Below, piece after piece: positions 16,508 through 25,730 of a stretch of DNA of 64,000 bases. Within the stretch, counting starts at the first letter, position 1; each line of letters opens with the position of its first letter. Source of the DNA: an uncultured Cellvibrio sp. Lineage in GTDB: Bacteria; Pseudomonadota; Gammaproteobacteria; Pseudomonadales; Cellvibrionaceae. The position numbers and the translations under genes were made by a program. The notes below the pieces were generated by a model. The model searched no databases and was not told the DNA's origin. It saw nothing but the letters and a program-made list of their open reading frames with translations. The stretch lies in NCBI GenBank assembly GCA_937958105.1, contig CALFXJ010000021.1:62001-126000 (forward strand), read 5' to 3'.

Positions 16508-16846
16508 TTAGATGGCGTCCGGCCCGGTTTCGCCCGTGCGGATGCGAATAATTTCTTCCAGAGGGGTGATGAAAATCTTACCGTCACCGATCTTGCCGGT
16601 TTGTGCTGCCTTGGTGATGGCTTCGACCGCCTGCTCAACCAGTGAATCATCCACTGCCAGTTCGATCTTCACCTTCGGTAAAAAATCAACCACATATTCC
16701 GCACCACGGTAGAGTTCTGTATGGCCCTTCTGGCGACCGAACCCTTTGACTTCTGTCACGGTCATGCCTTGAACGCCGACCTCAGACAGTGCAGTGCGCA
16801 CATCGTCAAGTTTGAATGGTTTTACTACAGCAGTAATCAGTTTCAT
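16508..16846 (-). CDS. glnK: Nitrogen regulatory protein P-II (first copy, downstream of amtB)
   Basis: 112 aa, full-length PII trimer subunit. Y51 in the T-loop (TELYRGAEYVVDFLPK) is the uridylylation site; the C-terminal GKIFITPLEEIIRIRTGE is the second PII signature and ATP/2-oxoglutarate pocket. It senses 2-oxoglutarate, ATP/ADP and glutamine (through GlnD) and plugs AmtB when nitrogen is sufficient. It follows amtB by 213 bases, with a hairpin between, and has tandem terminators. Very similar to the second PII gene at 18354-18692; which is functionally GlnB or GlnK is not decidable by eye. Confidence 0.93.
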   Translation of the reverse strand: MKLITAVVKPFKLDDVRTALSEVGVQGMTVTEVKGFGRQKGHTELYRGAEYVVDFLPKVKIELAVDDSLVEQAVEAITKAAQTGKIGDGKIFITPLEEIIRIRTGETGPDAI

Positions 16847-17022
16847 TGTGGGTTCCTTTGCTTGTCTCTTGCCTGCTTATCGCCTGGCTCTTTCTGATGG
16901 CTACAGCCGTTGGGTTGAGAACCCCGAAATGCCAGTGAAGTTCCGCTACGATACACTCAACGACAGCGAAAATCATCCGCTCATCAGGAGCAAGGTTACT
17001 GCAAGATCTTGGCTTTACTGTT

Positions 17023-17046
17023 CGTCGCCCGGAAACCCGGGCGACG
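17023..17046 (-). terminator. GC-rich hairpin between amtB and glnK
   Basis: CGTCGCCCGG (17023-17032) and CCGGGCGACG (17037-17046) form a perfect 10-bp stem with a 4-base loop, 14 bases past the amtB stop. No T-run follows, so partial termination or 3'-end protection is more likely than full termination. The remaining gap to glnK probably carries a separate glnK promoter that I cannot locate. Confidence 0.55.
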
Positions 17047-17059
17047 GCCTGACAGAATT

Positions 17060-18322
17060 TTATTTGTTGGTAAATTCCGGGTAGGCTTCCATACCACACT
17101 CTGAGATATCCACACCCTGATACTCTTCTTCTTCAGAGACACGGATTCCCATGACCACTTTGAGGATTGACCAGAGGATCAAGCTGGTAACGAATACCCA
17201 GACGAAGATGGTGAGGCCACCGACGATCTGGCCAACAAAGGTTGCCCCGTCATTGGTGAAGGGTACAACCAGCAGGCCAAAGATACCGACAACACCGTGC
17301 ACTGAGATCGCACCAACCGGGTCGTCAATTTTCAGTTTGTCCAGACCAACGATAGAGAAGACTACTATCACGCCACCCAGCGCACCGATGATCAATGCGC
17401 CCAGCGCAGTGGGAGTCGAGGGTTCCGCAGTGATCGCAACCAGACCGGCCAGCGCACCGTTCAGCGCCATCGTCAGGTCAGCTTTGCCGAACAGCAGACG
17501 AGCAACCAGTAAGGCGGCAACCAGACCACCAGCGGCAGCAGCGTTGGTGTTGAGGAATACCATAGCTACTGAGTTGGCGTTCGCAATGTCGCCCAGTTTC
17601 AGCACTGAACCACCGTTGAAGCCGAACCAGCCCATCCACAGAATGAAGGTTCCCAGTGTAGCCAGCGGCAGGTTTGCACCAGTGATAGCGTTGATGGTGC
17701 CGTTAGGGCCATATTTGCCTTTACGTGCGCCCAGCAGCAGTACACCAGCCAGGGCTGCTGAAGCACCAGCGAGGTGCACGATGCCCGAGCCAGCAAAGTC
17801 AGAGAAACCAAGGTCACCCAGGTTGTACATGCCAAACACTGCGTTGCCACCCCAGGTCCAGGATCCTTCGAGAGGGTAGATGAACGCCGTCATAACTACC
17901 GCAAAGGCGAGGAATGGCCACAGTTTCATACGTTCAGCCACAGCACCGGACACGATTGACATCGCGGTAGCAGCAAACATGACCTGAAAGAAGAAGTCAG
18001 ACGCTTTCGAGTAGATGGAGTCGCCGGTGAAGTCAGCCCGCTCGACATAAGCGCCCAGAGTTTCCGTGACGTCAATATGTTGAATACCGGCGACTACGAC
18101 ACCGCCGTCGTACATTACGGCGTAGCCACAGATCAGATACATGGTGCAGGATACCGCAAACAAACCGACGTTCTTGACCAGAATTTCTGTGGTGTTTTTG
18201 GCGCGAACAAGACCTGCTTCCAACATGGCAAAGCCTGCAGCCATCCAGAACACCAATGCGCCGCAGACTAAAAAGTAAAATGTGTCCAAGGCATATTGAA
18301 GATGATAAATATTCTCTTCCAT
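17060..18322 (-). CDS. amtB: Ammonium transporter AmtB
   Basis: 420 aa, about 11 membrane helices, starting MEENIYHLQYALDTFYF. The pore twin-histidines are H183 (GIVHLAGASAA) and H342 (SVHGVVGIFG). Family motifs MLEAGLVRAKN, DFAGSGIVH and GWFGFNGGS are intact. It conducts NH4+/NH3 across the inner membrane and is gated by PII. There is no cleaved signal peptide, unlike E. coli AmtB. It lies between two PII genes, 31 bases after the upstream one. Confidence 0.95.
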   Translation of the reverse strand: MEENIYHLQYALDTFYFLVCGALVFWMAAGFAMLEAGLVRAKNTTEILVKNVGLFAVSCTMYLICGYAVMYDGGVVVAGIQHIDVTETLGAYVERADFTGDSIYSKASDFFFQVMFAATAMSIVSGAVAERMKLWPFLAFAVVMTAFIYPLEGSWTWGGNAVFGMYNLGDLGFSDFAGSGIVHLAGASAALAGVLLLGARKGKYGPNGTINAITGANLPLATLGTFILWMGWFGFNGGSVLKLGDIANANSVAMVFLNTNAAAAGGLVAALLVARLLFGKADLTMALNGALAGLVAITAEPSTPTALGALIIGALGGVIVVFSIVGLDKLKIDDPVGAISVHGVVGIFGLLVVPFTNDGATFVGQIVGGLTIFVWVFVTSLILWSILKVVMGIRVSEEEEYQGVDISECGMEAYPEFTNK

Positions 18323-18353
18323 CGCTCATTCCCCGATCTTAAAGTTGTTTAAT

Positions 18354-18692
18354 TTAAATTGCTTGTTCGCCTGTTTCGCCCGTACGTATGCGCACGACCT
18401 GCTCCAGGGTTGATATAAAGATTTTGCCGTCGCCGATCTTGTTGCTGTTTGCGGCTTTGGCGATTGCCTCCACTACTGCATCCAACTCCGTTTCGGAAAC
18501 GGCAATCTCAATCTTGGTTTTGGGCAGGAAGTCCACCACGTATTCCGCACCACGATAGAGCTCAGAGTGGCCTTTTTGCCGACCAAATCCCTTCACTTCG
18601 GTTACCGTCATGCCGTGCACCCCAATCTCGGAGAGCGCTTCACGCACCACATCGAGCTTGAATGGCTTGATGATCGCTGTTACCAGTTTCAT
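18354..18692 (-). CDS. glnK: Nitrogen regulatory protein P-II (second copy, upstream of amtB)
   Basis: 112 aa from Met at 18692 (MKLVTAIIKPFKLD); the 31-residue upstream extension has no PII homology. Y51 in SELYRGAEYVVDFLPK is intact, and GKIFISTLEQVVRIRTGE closes the protein. It is first in the probable glnK-amtB operon, the usual arrangement for GlnK. It differs from the downstream copy mainly in residues 55-90, outside the core T-loop motif. Expression is normally NtrC/sigma-54-dependent, but I found no convincing -24/-12 element upstream. Confidence 0.93.
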   Translation of the reverse strand: MKLVTAIIKPFKLDVVREALSEIGVHGMTVTEVKGFGRQKGHSELYRGAEYVVDFLPKTKIEIAVSETELDAVVEAIAKAANSNKIGDGKIFISTLEQVVRIRTGETGEQAI

Positions 18693-19159
18693 TGATCTGC
18701 TCCTGAAAAAACCTCGCACTGCTGTGCGGGACAAATCGGAATTGGTGACCCGGCTGCACACCCATGACCGGCGCTCACATCGCACCAGACACTCAACCTT
18801 GGTATTGCCTTATCTCCATCGGCTGTGCACGACATTGCAACGCGGGCATTGCGGTAAAGGCCTAAGCCAGTACCATTAACTGTGTCCTCAAATGGAACTT
18901 TGCATAGAGCAGGCCAAAACCAAAAAAACTTTGGTTTTCAACGGGATAAGAAGATTTGTATGCCGTGGGTGAGAAATAATCATGAATTTGCGCTGTGGCG
19001 CGCACCGATTTAGTGCGAAGCAAATATCGCCGCGCACCGTTTTTGCACAACGAAACGGCAGGCGGCACCTGATCCTTCAGATGAGGCAGGGAGAATTAAG
19101 ACAGAGGAATCGACAGGGAGTAGACTGCACAACTTTGAATAGCGACCCGAGGCTTGATG
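18693..19159. other. Divergent promoter region glnK / ubiK
   Basis: 467 bases without a credible gene. It must contain the promoters of glnK-amtB (minus) and ubiK (plus). I looked for TGGCAC-N5-TTGC on the glnK strand and found only poor matches. No repeat or RNA recognised. Confidence 0.4.
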
Positions 19160-19399
19160 ATGATCACCGACTTCGCCCAACGCCTGTTACAGGAATTACA
19201 GAAAAATCTGCCGGAGTTATCCGCTCTCCTGCCGAAACGCGAGCTGCACCTCGCCCTTCAATCCGCCCTCAGCCGCCTGGATCTGGTGACCCGGGAAGAA
19301 TTTGATGCGCAACAGGCAGTGCTGCAGCGCACCCGGGAGCGGATCGAGCAGCTGGAGCAGCAGCTGGCGGAGCTTGAATCACGGCACGGCGATGCCTGA
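19160..19399 (+). CDS. ubiK: Ubiquinone biosynthesis accessory factor UbiK (BMFP family)
   Basis: 79 aa. The start at 19160 (MITDFAQRLL) is preferred over ATG 19157 and TTG 19154 because GAGG lies 7 bases upstream. The N-terminal amphipathic helix, LTRLDLV-like segment (LSRLDLVTREEFDAQQAVL) and C-terminal coiled coil (RERIEQLEQQLAELE) match YqiC/UbiK. This trimeric membrane-associated factor assists aerobic ubiquinone synthesis with UbiJ (known of the family). Divergent from glnK and upstream of yifB, an arrangement resembling that of Pseudomonas. Confidence 0.88.
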   Translation: MITDFAQRLLQELQKNLPELSALLPKRELHLALQSALSRLDLVTREEFDAQQAVLQRTRERIEQLEQQLAELESRHGDA

Positions 19400-19515
19400 C
19401 GCCTGTGTTCCCGCTACGCTGCGCCTGCCTGCACCTCCCTTGAGCTGCCGCACCCGGTTTATTTAGCCAACCGGTTTGTTTATAGTGCACAGCCTGTTTA
19501 TCGACATCGCAAGGA

Positions 19516-21030
19516 ATGCCTATGTCATTGGCCATCGTCTATTCACGAGCAAAACTGGGCATCCATGCCCCCTTGGTTACGGTAGAAGTTCATCTATCCA
19601 ACGGGCTGCCGAGCCTTTCCATCGTGGGACTACCGGAGACGGCCGTAAAGGAAAGCAAGGACCGCGTGCGCAGTGCTATCCTCAACAGCCACCTCGAATT
19701 CCCTGCACGGCGCATCACCGTCAACCTGGCTCCGGCCGACCTGCCCAAAGAAGGGGGGCGTTACGACCTGCCCATCGCCCTGGGTATCCTTGCCGCCTCC
19801 GGCCAGCTTCCTAAGGAAAGCCTCGACGACTATGAGTTTCTGGGTGAGCTGGCATTGTCCGGAGCACTCCGCCCGGTCAGTGCCGCCCTGCCGGCAGCCC
19901 TCGCCTGCGGCGACGCGCAGCGACGTCTGATCCTCCCCGCTTCCAATGCCGACGAAGCTGCCTTGAGCAGTATCACCCGCGTCTATGGCAGCGAGAGTCT
20001 GTTACAGGTCTGTGCGCATCTGCATCAACGGGAGTTTCTGTTTCAGGCGGAGGCGGTGGTCACCCCCGAACCGGAAGACCATCCGGATCTGAGTGATGTG
20101 AAAGGCCAGGCCCAGGCAAAACGTGCCTTGGAAATAGCCGCGAGCGGTGGACATAATCTGCTGCTTTACGGACCGCCCGGCACCGGCAAAACCATGCTGG
20201 CCAGCCGTCTTCCTGGCATATTGCCGGTTCTCAACGAGCGGGAGATGCTGGACGTTGCCGCCGTTTACTCCGTGGCTCCGCATACCGGGTCACCCCCATG
20301 GCGCAGACGCCCCTTTCGCGCACCTCATCACACCGCCTCTGCAATTTCACTCGTGGGCGGCGGCGCCAATCCCCGCCCGGGAGAAATTTCTCTGGCGCAT
20401 CGCGGCGTGCTTTTTCTGGATGAGCTGCCGGAGTTTCAGCGTCAGGTGCTGGAAGTACTGCGTGAACCTTTGGAGAGTGGCGAAGTAAGAATCTCCCGAG
20501 CCAAAGCTCAGGTCACCTTTCCTGCATCCTTTCAGCTGGTGGCAGCCATGAATCCCTGCCCCTGCGGTTATCACGGCAGTGATGCTGATCGCTGCCGCTG
20601 CACACCGGATCAGGTCCGTCGTTATCGCGACAAGATCTCCGGTCCGCTGCTGGATCGGATTGACATGCATATACCGGTGAGAGCACTCAAGCACGGCGAG
20701 CTGCATGGCCCTTCCACCGGCGATAACAGTGAAACCGTGCGGCAACGGGTCGAGCAGGCCCGCCGTCGGCAATTCGATCGTCAGGGAAAATACAATCATC
20801 AGCTCAATGCACCGGAACTGGAGCGGTATTGCGTGCTGAATAAGACTGACAAATTATTGCTGGAACAGGCTATCGATAAACTCGGGCTGTCGACCCGCGC
20901 TTATCATCGTGTATTAAAAGTCGCTCGCACGCTGGCAGACATGGAGGGAAAGGAACAACCGGGAACGGTGCAGATTACCGAAGCGTTGAGTTACCGCACG
21001 CTGGACCGGCAGAACTCCTCCACCGTCTGA
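19516..21030 (+). CDS. comM: YifB/ComM family Mg-chelatase-like AAA+ ATPase
   Basis: 504 aa. The N-terminal ChlI-like domain (about 1-165) begins SLAIVYSRAKLGIHAPLVTVE; the AAA+ core has Walker A GPPGTGKTML, Walker B GVLFLDELPEF, and the family Cys cluster NPCPCGYHGSDADRCRC; the C-terminal Mg_chelatase_C domain ends YRTLDRQ. In naturally competent bacteria ComM is a helicase aiding branch migration during transformation. No competence gene is nearby, so that role here is family-level inference. It is 116 bases after ubiK. Confidence 0.92.
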   Translation: MPMSLAIVYSRAKLGIHAPLVTVEVHLSNGLPSLSIVGLPETAVKESKDRVRSAILNSHLEFPARRITVNLAPADLPKEGGRYDLPIALGILAASGQLPKESLDDYEFLGELALSGALRPVSAALPAALACGDAQRRLILPASNADEAALSSITRVYGSESLLQVCAHLHQREFLFQAEAVVTPEPEDHPDLSDVKGQAQAKRALEIAASGGHNLLLYGPPGTGKTMLASRLPGILPVLNEREMLDVAAVYSVAPHTGSPPWRRRPFRAPHHTASAISLVGGGANPRPGEISLAHRGVLFLDELPEFQRQVLEVLREPLESGEVRISRAKAQVTFPASFQLVAAMNPCPCGYHGSDADRCRCTPDQVRRYRDKISGPLLDRIDMHIPVRALKHGELHGPSTGDNSETVRQRVEQARRRQFDRQGKYNHQLNAPELERYCVLNKTDKLLLEQAIDKLGLSTRAYHRVLKVARTLADMEGKEQPGTVQITEALSYRTLDRQNSSTV

Positions 21031-21053
21031 GCATGCAGCAACATGGCTGACGT

Positions 21054-22754
21054 TCAATTATGCAAAGGATTTTTACGCAGCATGGGAAAAATTTCATGCA
21101 GCGGTTGCGGCTCAGCAAAGAAACTTCCCTGCAGATGATCGCAGCCACTCTGTACCAGCCATTCTTTCTGCTCTTCGTTTTCCACACCGTCGGCGATGAC
21201 AATCTTGCCCAGGTTGCGGGCAAGATTGATCATGGCTGAAACCAGCCGACGATCATTGCGGCTGCGCTGCAGTTCCACCATAAAACGGGAATCAATCTTC
21301 ACCGCCGTAATCGGCAGCCGCTGCAGATGTAAAAATGATGAGCTGCCGGTACCGAAATTTCCCAGCGAAAAATTTATACCGAAGAATGACAGCGGCCGCA
21401 TGCATAAACTCACCAGGTCAATGTTTTCCATGAACGACGTTTCTGTCAGTTCAAATTCAATATCGCCCGGCTGAATGTTCGTATCCGTAAAGATGGTAGC
21501 GATTTCCTGCACCAGTCGATCATCTTTGAATTGTCGGACAGAAAGATTGATGGACATCACCAGTTCTTCACCGAATACGGCATGGAGTTTTTTAAGATCG
21601 ATACAGGCCTGACGAATAGCCCAGTAACCGATGGCGGTGATCAATCCGGTATCTTCCGCGATGGCAACAAATTCACCAGCGCTCAATACGCCGCGCTCCG
21701 GATGATTCCAGCGCAGCGCCGATTCAAGCGCGATGATCCGGCCGGTATTGACGTCGATGCGCGGCTGGTATTCGAGAAAAAACTGTTCTTTCTTTAACGC
21801 CTGACGCAGATCGGATTCAAGGCGCAGCTGCCGGCGCACATCCTGGTTCATGGCGTCGGTGAAGAAACAGTAACTGCTGCCGTCGTCCTGCTTGGCTTTA
21901 TACATCGCCAGGTCAGCATTTTTCAGCAGAGTATCCGCATCGCGGCCCGCCTGGGGATACATGGCGATTCCGATACTGCAACCGACTACTACCTCGTATC
22001 CACTGATCTGCGCCGGCAAGGAAATGGAGTCGATAACTTTCTGGGCGATGTGTGCAATGTCCGTATGGTTTTCAATGTTCTGCAACAGCAGCGTAAATTC
22101 ATCGCCGCCCATGCGCGCCACAGAATCACTGCGCCGCATGCAGTTGCTGAGGCGCTCCGCACAGATACGGATAACCGCATCCCCCGCGTCGTGACCAAAG
22201 GTATCATTCACCTGTTTGAAGCCGTTCAGGTCGATAAACATCAGCGTGAATACGGTATTGTCCCGTTCCGCGAGACGAATGGCATGCTCCAGGCGATCAC
22301 GGAACAGAATACGGTTGGGAATATCCGTCAGAGGATCATAATGGGCGAGGCGGGCAAGATGCAGCTCTGTCAGTTTACGTTCGATGGCGTAGCGCAGGGT
22401 GCGCTCAAGCAATTCACAATCAATCTGGCCTTTGATCAAATAGTCAGAGGCACCCGCACGAATTGCTTCGCGATCCACTTCGGTTTCCATCTCGTCCGTC
22501 ATGACTACGATGGGCGTCTGGCAGGCCTGCACGCGTGCTGCGTTAAGCAGGTCACGTGCGCTGTTATCACCCCAATAATAATCAAGCAGAACTACGTCGT
22601 AATCCTGCGAAAGAATTTTTGGTAATGCAGATTCGAGTTGGTTGCACCAGGTCAACTGATATTCGACATGGCGAACCTGTGACAGAATATCTGCGATCAG
22701 CAAATATTCGCCATGTTCGCGATCAACAAACAAGATCTTTATTTTTTTATCCAT
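21054..22754 (-). CDS. Response regulator with GGDEF and degenerate EAL domain
   Basis: 566 aa from Met at 22754 (MDKKIKILFV); 12 upstream residues are dropped. Receiver domain about 1-125, with phosphoacceptor D58 (VVLLDYYW) and K108. GGDEF domain about 130-300, with intact GGDEF at 216-220 after SVARM, so diguanylate cyclase activity is plausible. EAL domain about 315-560 is damaged: the EAL motif reads ESA (344-346), DDFGTG reads GNFGTG (465-470), losing both metal-binding Asp, and EGVE reads DGVE. The phosphodiesterase is probably inactive and may bind c-di-GMP. No histidine kinase is adjacent. c-di-GMP control of the exopolysaccharide locus is only inference. Confidence 0.9.
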   Translation of the reverse strand: MDKKIKILFVDREHGEYLLIADILSQVRHVEYQLTWCNQLESALPKILSQDYDVVLLDYYWGDNSARDLLNAARVQACQTPIVVMTDEMETEVDREAIRAGASDYLIKGQIDCELLERTLRYAIERKLTELHLARLAHYDPLTDIPNRILFRDRLEHAIRLAERDNTVFTLMFIDLNGFKQVNDTFGHDAGDAVIRICAERLSNCMRRSDSVARMGGDEFTLLLQNIENHTDIAHIAQKVIDSISLPAQISGYEVVVGCSIGIAMYPQAGRDADTLLKNADLAMYKAKQDDGSSYCFFTDAMNQDVRRQLRLESDLRQALKKEQFFLEYQPRIDVNTGRIIALESALRWNHPERGVLSAGEFVAIAEDTGLITAIGYWAIRQACIDLKKLHAVFGEELVMSINLSVRQFKDDRLVQEIATIFTDTNIQPGDIEFELTETSFMENIDLVSLCMRPLSFFGINFSLGNFGTGSSSFLHLQRLPITAVKIDSRFMVELQRSRNDRRLVSAMINLARNLGKIVIADGVENEEQKEWLVQSGCDHLQGSFFAEPQPLHEIFPMLRKNPLHN

Positions 22755-22952
22755 ACCACGGGACTCCCTGGATGCGAGGAGCGTGACCACTTTTCAATAG
22801 ACCCCTTCACAGTAGGGCGATGACTCTACACCAGCCGCACAGTGGAATAAATAAATATTGTCGATATATAACCAAGTCAAAAGTCGAGTGTCTTATTGAT
22901 CACTATTAGTTACTGGAATGATTATGGCTCTGCGAAAAAACACTTTTGCACG

Positions 22953-22980
22953 TTGCAAGGGAATCCTCCCTTGTTACAAT
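22953..22980 (+). promoter_or_regulatory. Candidate rep promoter with spacer palindrome
   Basis: TTGCAA (22953-22958), 16-base spacer, TACAAT (22975-22980), 71 bases before the rep GTG. The spacer contains the perfect dyad CAAGGGA-ATCC-TCCCTTG (22956-22973), which overlaps the -35 and would suit a repressor site. The rest of 22755-23051 shows nothing else I can name. Confidence 0.45.
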
Positions 22981-23051
22981 GCCGGTCCTTTTTTCCGTAA
23001 TCGTTTTTACCCGTTTTTTTCCTGTTCAGATCTGAGGATCATCGAGGTTCC

Positions 23052-25070
23052 GTGACACAACTCAATGCCCGCCAGCGAGAAGCCGTGCTCTACATCGACG
23101 GTCCCTGCCTGGTCCTGGCCGGGGCCGGAAGCGGTAAGACCAGCGTTATCACACGCAAGATCGCTTACCTGATTCAACAGTGCGAACTGCCGGCACGCCA
23201 CATCGCTGCGCTGACGTTTACCAATAAGGCGGCGCGCGAGATGAAAGAGCGGGTTACCGGTCTGGTTAAGGGCGCAGCAGCCAAAGGGCTGACGGTCTCC
23301 ACCTTTCACAACCTCGGGTTGAACATCATCCGCCGCGAATATAAAACCCTGGGTTTCAAACCGGGTTTCTCCATCTTCGATGCTGAAGACGCGCGCTCAT
23401 TGCTGAAAGAACTCATGCTGCGTGACGGTGACCTAGACAGCGACCACCTTGACCTGGTGCAGCACCAGATCTCCAACTGGAAAAACGACCTGACGTCGCC
23501 GGCTGAGGCCCAGAGCCGTGCACAAAGCCCCGGCGAGCAGACCATTGCCCTGATCTATCAGGCCTACAACCAGGCGTTACGCGCTTATAACGCCGTAGAT
23601 TTCGATGATCTGATCCTGATCCCGGTACATCTGTTCCAGCAGCACCCGGACGTCCTGATGCGCTGGCAGCGCAAGATCCGCTATCTGCTGGTGGACGAGT
23701 ATCAGGACACCAACTCCAGCCAGTATCTACTGGTCAAACTACTGGTCGGCGACCGCGGCGCCCTGACGGTGGTGGGGGATGACGATCAATCTATCTATGC
23801 CTGGCGTGGCGCCCGACCGGAAAACATGTCGCTGCTCAAGCATGATTTTCCGACCCTGAAGGTCATTAAACTGGAACAGAATTACCGCTCGACCAGCCGG
23901 ATCCTGCGCGTCGCCAACCACTTGATCGCAAACAACCCTCATGAATTTGATAAGGCCTTGTGGAGTGAGATGGGCCTGGGCGACCCGATCCGGGTAGTGC
24001 GCTGTGCCAACGAAGACGCCGAAGCAGAGCGCGTCGCCACTGAGATTCTCACCCAACGCCTGCGCCGGCAGAACAAGTTCCGCGACTATGCCATCCTGTA
24101 CCGGGGCAACCATCAGGCGCGCCTGCTGGAGCTGAAGCTGCAGCAGCACCAGATCCCCTACAAGATCAGCGGCGGCTCCTCGTTCTTTGCCAAGACAGAA
24201 ATCAAAGACGTCATGGCCTACCTGCGCCTGATCATCAACCCGGATGATGACAACGCTTTTCTGCGCATCATCAATACTCCTCGACGCCAGATTGGCACCA
24301 GTACCCTCGAAGCGCTCGGTCACTATGCGGGCGAGCGCCATGTCAGTCTGTTCGCTGCCGCTCAGGAAATCGGTTTGCAAAGCCACATTGCCGAGAAAAA
24401 CCTTGAACGACTGCAACGGTTCACGCACTGGATAAAGCAGGTCGCCGAGAACTGCCGAGGCACTGATCCGGTGGGGGCCATCCGCGAGATGCTTAACGAT
24501 ATTGATTATGAAGGCTGGCTGCACCAGAACGCCTCAAGCAGCAAGGCAGCGGAAAAGCGCATGGAGAATGTGTTTTATCTGGTGGAATCGCTGCAGAAAA
24601 CCCTCGATAAATCCAGCGGGGATGACGAAGAGGAAGAGGCCCGCATTGAAGATGCCATCGCCAAGCTTGTACTGCGTGACCTGCTGGAGCGTCAGGAGGA
24701 AGAAGACCTCAGTGACCAGGTTCAGCTGATGACCCTGCATGCCTCCAAAGGGCTGGAGTTTCCCCATGTGTTCATGGTGGGTCTGGAGGAGGATCTGCTG
24801 CCCCACCGCAACAGTATTGAAGACAACAATATAGAAGAAGAACGCCGCCTGGCTTACGTCGGTATCACCCGGGCCCAGCGGACCCTGACCATGACACTGG
24901 CGGGGAAGCGCAAGCAATTCGGGGACATCAGCGATACCACGCCCAGCCGCTTTCTGGACGAGTTACCCGCAGAGGATGTAGAGCGGGAAGGATTTGGTGA
25001 GTTTACCCCCGAGCAGAACTTCGCCCGGGGAGAGGAAACACTGACCAGCCTGTTGAATATGTTTGACTAG
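23052..25070 (+). CDS. rep: ATP-dependent DNA helicase Rep
   Basis: 672 aa from GTG at 23052. UvrD/Rep superfamily 1 helicase: Q-motif LNARQREAV, Walker A LAGAGSGKTSV, motif Ia ALTFTNKAAREM, motif II LLVDEYQDTN, motif III VVGDDDQSIYAWRGA, motif IV QNYRSTSRIL, motif V LMTLHASKGLEF, motif VI RRLAYVGITRAQ. 3'-5' helicase that restarts and clears replication forks. The length and N-terminus (GPCLVLAGAGSGKT close to the start) fit Rep better than UvrD. No PcrA-like long C-terminus. Converges with the cytochrome c5 gene. Confidence 0.95.
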   Translation: MTQLNARQREAVLYIDGPCLVLAGAGSGKTSVITRKIAYLIQQCELPARHIAALTFTNKAAREMKERVTGLVKGAAAKGLTVSTFHNLGLNIIRREYKTLGFKPGFSIFDAEDARSLLKELMLRDGDLDSDHLDLVQHQISNWKNDLTSPAEAQSRAQSPGEQTIALIYQAYNQALRAYNAVDFDDLILIPVHLFQQHPDVLMRWQRKIRYLLVDEYQDTNSSQYLLVKLLVGDRGALTVVGDDDQSIYAWRGARPENMSLLKHDFPTLKVIKLEQNYRSTSRILRVANHLIANNPHEFDKALWSEMGLGDPIRVVRCANEDAEAERVATEILTQRLRRQNKFRDYAILYRGNHQARLLELKLQQHQIPYKISGGSSFFAKTEIKDVMAYLRLIINPDDDNAFLRIINTPRRQIGTSTLEALGHYAGERHVSLFAAAQEIGLQSHIAEKNLERLQRFTHWIKQVAENCRGTDPVGAIREMLNDIDYEGWLHQNASSSKAAEKRMENVFYLVESLQKTLDKSSGDDEEEEARIEDAIAKLVLRDLLERQEEEDLSDQVQLMTLHASKGLEFPHVFMVGLEEDLLPHRNSIEDNNIEEERRLAYVGITRAQRTLTMTLAGKRKQFGDISDTTPSRFLDELPAEDVEREGFGEFTPEQNFARGEETLTSLLNMFD

Positions 25071-25081
25071 CAATCGCCCGG

Positions 25082-25507
25082 TTATTGGGCACCTTCAACC
25101 AGGTAATCAACCGCCGCTTTGACTTCATCTTCCGAACAAGTGGTGCACAGGCCCATGGCCGGCATGCCGTTGAAGCCTTGGATGGCGTGGGTGTACAGGG
25201 TGTCGATACCCTTGCTGATACGCGGAGCCCAGTCGTCGGCACTCCCGGTTTTGGGCGCACCGGCTACACCAATGGCGTGACAGGTAGTACAGGCGCTGTC
25301 ATACACTTCTTTGCCCGACTTGGGGCCGCTGCTTACAGCGACTGGCGCAGCGGCGCAGCTTTCACCAGACTTACAGACACTCCCAACCGGGGCGATGCGC
25401 GCCTTCAACTCTTCAGTCAGGGCTGCTGACTGGCTGTAGGCAAGACCGGAAACAGCACCAAGGCCTACGACCAGTACCAGACTGAATATCTTCTTCATTT
25501 GGCTCAC
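25082..25507 (-). CDS. Cytochrome c5 (class I c-type cytochrome)
   Basis: 141 aa from GTG at 25507, with AGAGGAAA upstream; ATG at 25498 is the alternative. Signal peptide to about residue 26 (AYSQS), so periplasmic. Haem is attached at CTTCH with axial Met in MPAMG. The CTTC pair after it and the VCKSGESC pair are additional Cys seen in cytochrome c5 proteins. Electron carrier between periplasmic donors and oxidases (family role). It converges with rep, 11 bases apart. In Pseudomonas a comparable gene lies near rep. Confidence 0.9.
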   Translation of the reverse strand: MSQMKKIFSLVLVVGLGAVSGLAYSQSAALTEELKARIAPVGSVCKSGESCAAAPVAVSSGPKSGKEVYDSACTTCHAIGVAGAPKTGSADDWAPRISKGIDTLYTHAIQGFNGMPAMGLCTTCSEDEVKAAVDYLVEGAQ

Positions 25508-25668
25508 GGTTTTTTCCTCTTCTTTATATATAGCGCCCCGCTGGGCAAAAGTCGGCGGCCATTATAGCCACAAATATGTATCCACGTGAACTGACGGCAA
25601 ACCACTTGCAAGCTAGTGTAATGGTCGGCGCGTTCAGCAAATTTTATGCTTCGGCCACAACGGCTCAT

Positions 25669-25696
25669 TTGCGCTGCCATGATCTGCTGTTATGCT
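25669..25696 (+). promoter_or_regulatory. Candidate sigma-70 promoter of prsKRT
   Basis: TTGCGC (25669-25674), 16-base spacer, TATGCT (25691-25696), 34 bases before the prsK start. It is the best match in the divergent gap between cytochrome c5 and prsK. No sigma-54 -24/-12 element was seen here. Confidence 0.4.
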
Positions 25697-25730
25697 TTAA
25701 CACAACAATTTCGCGAAAAATCCGTCAGCC

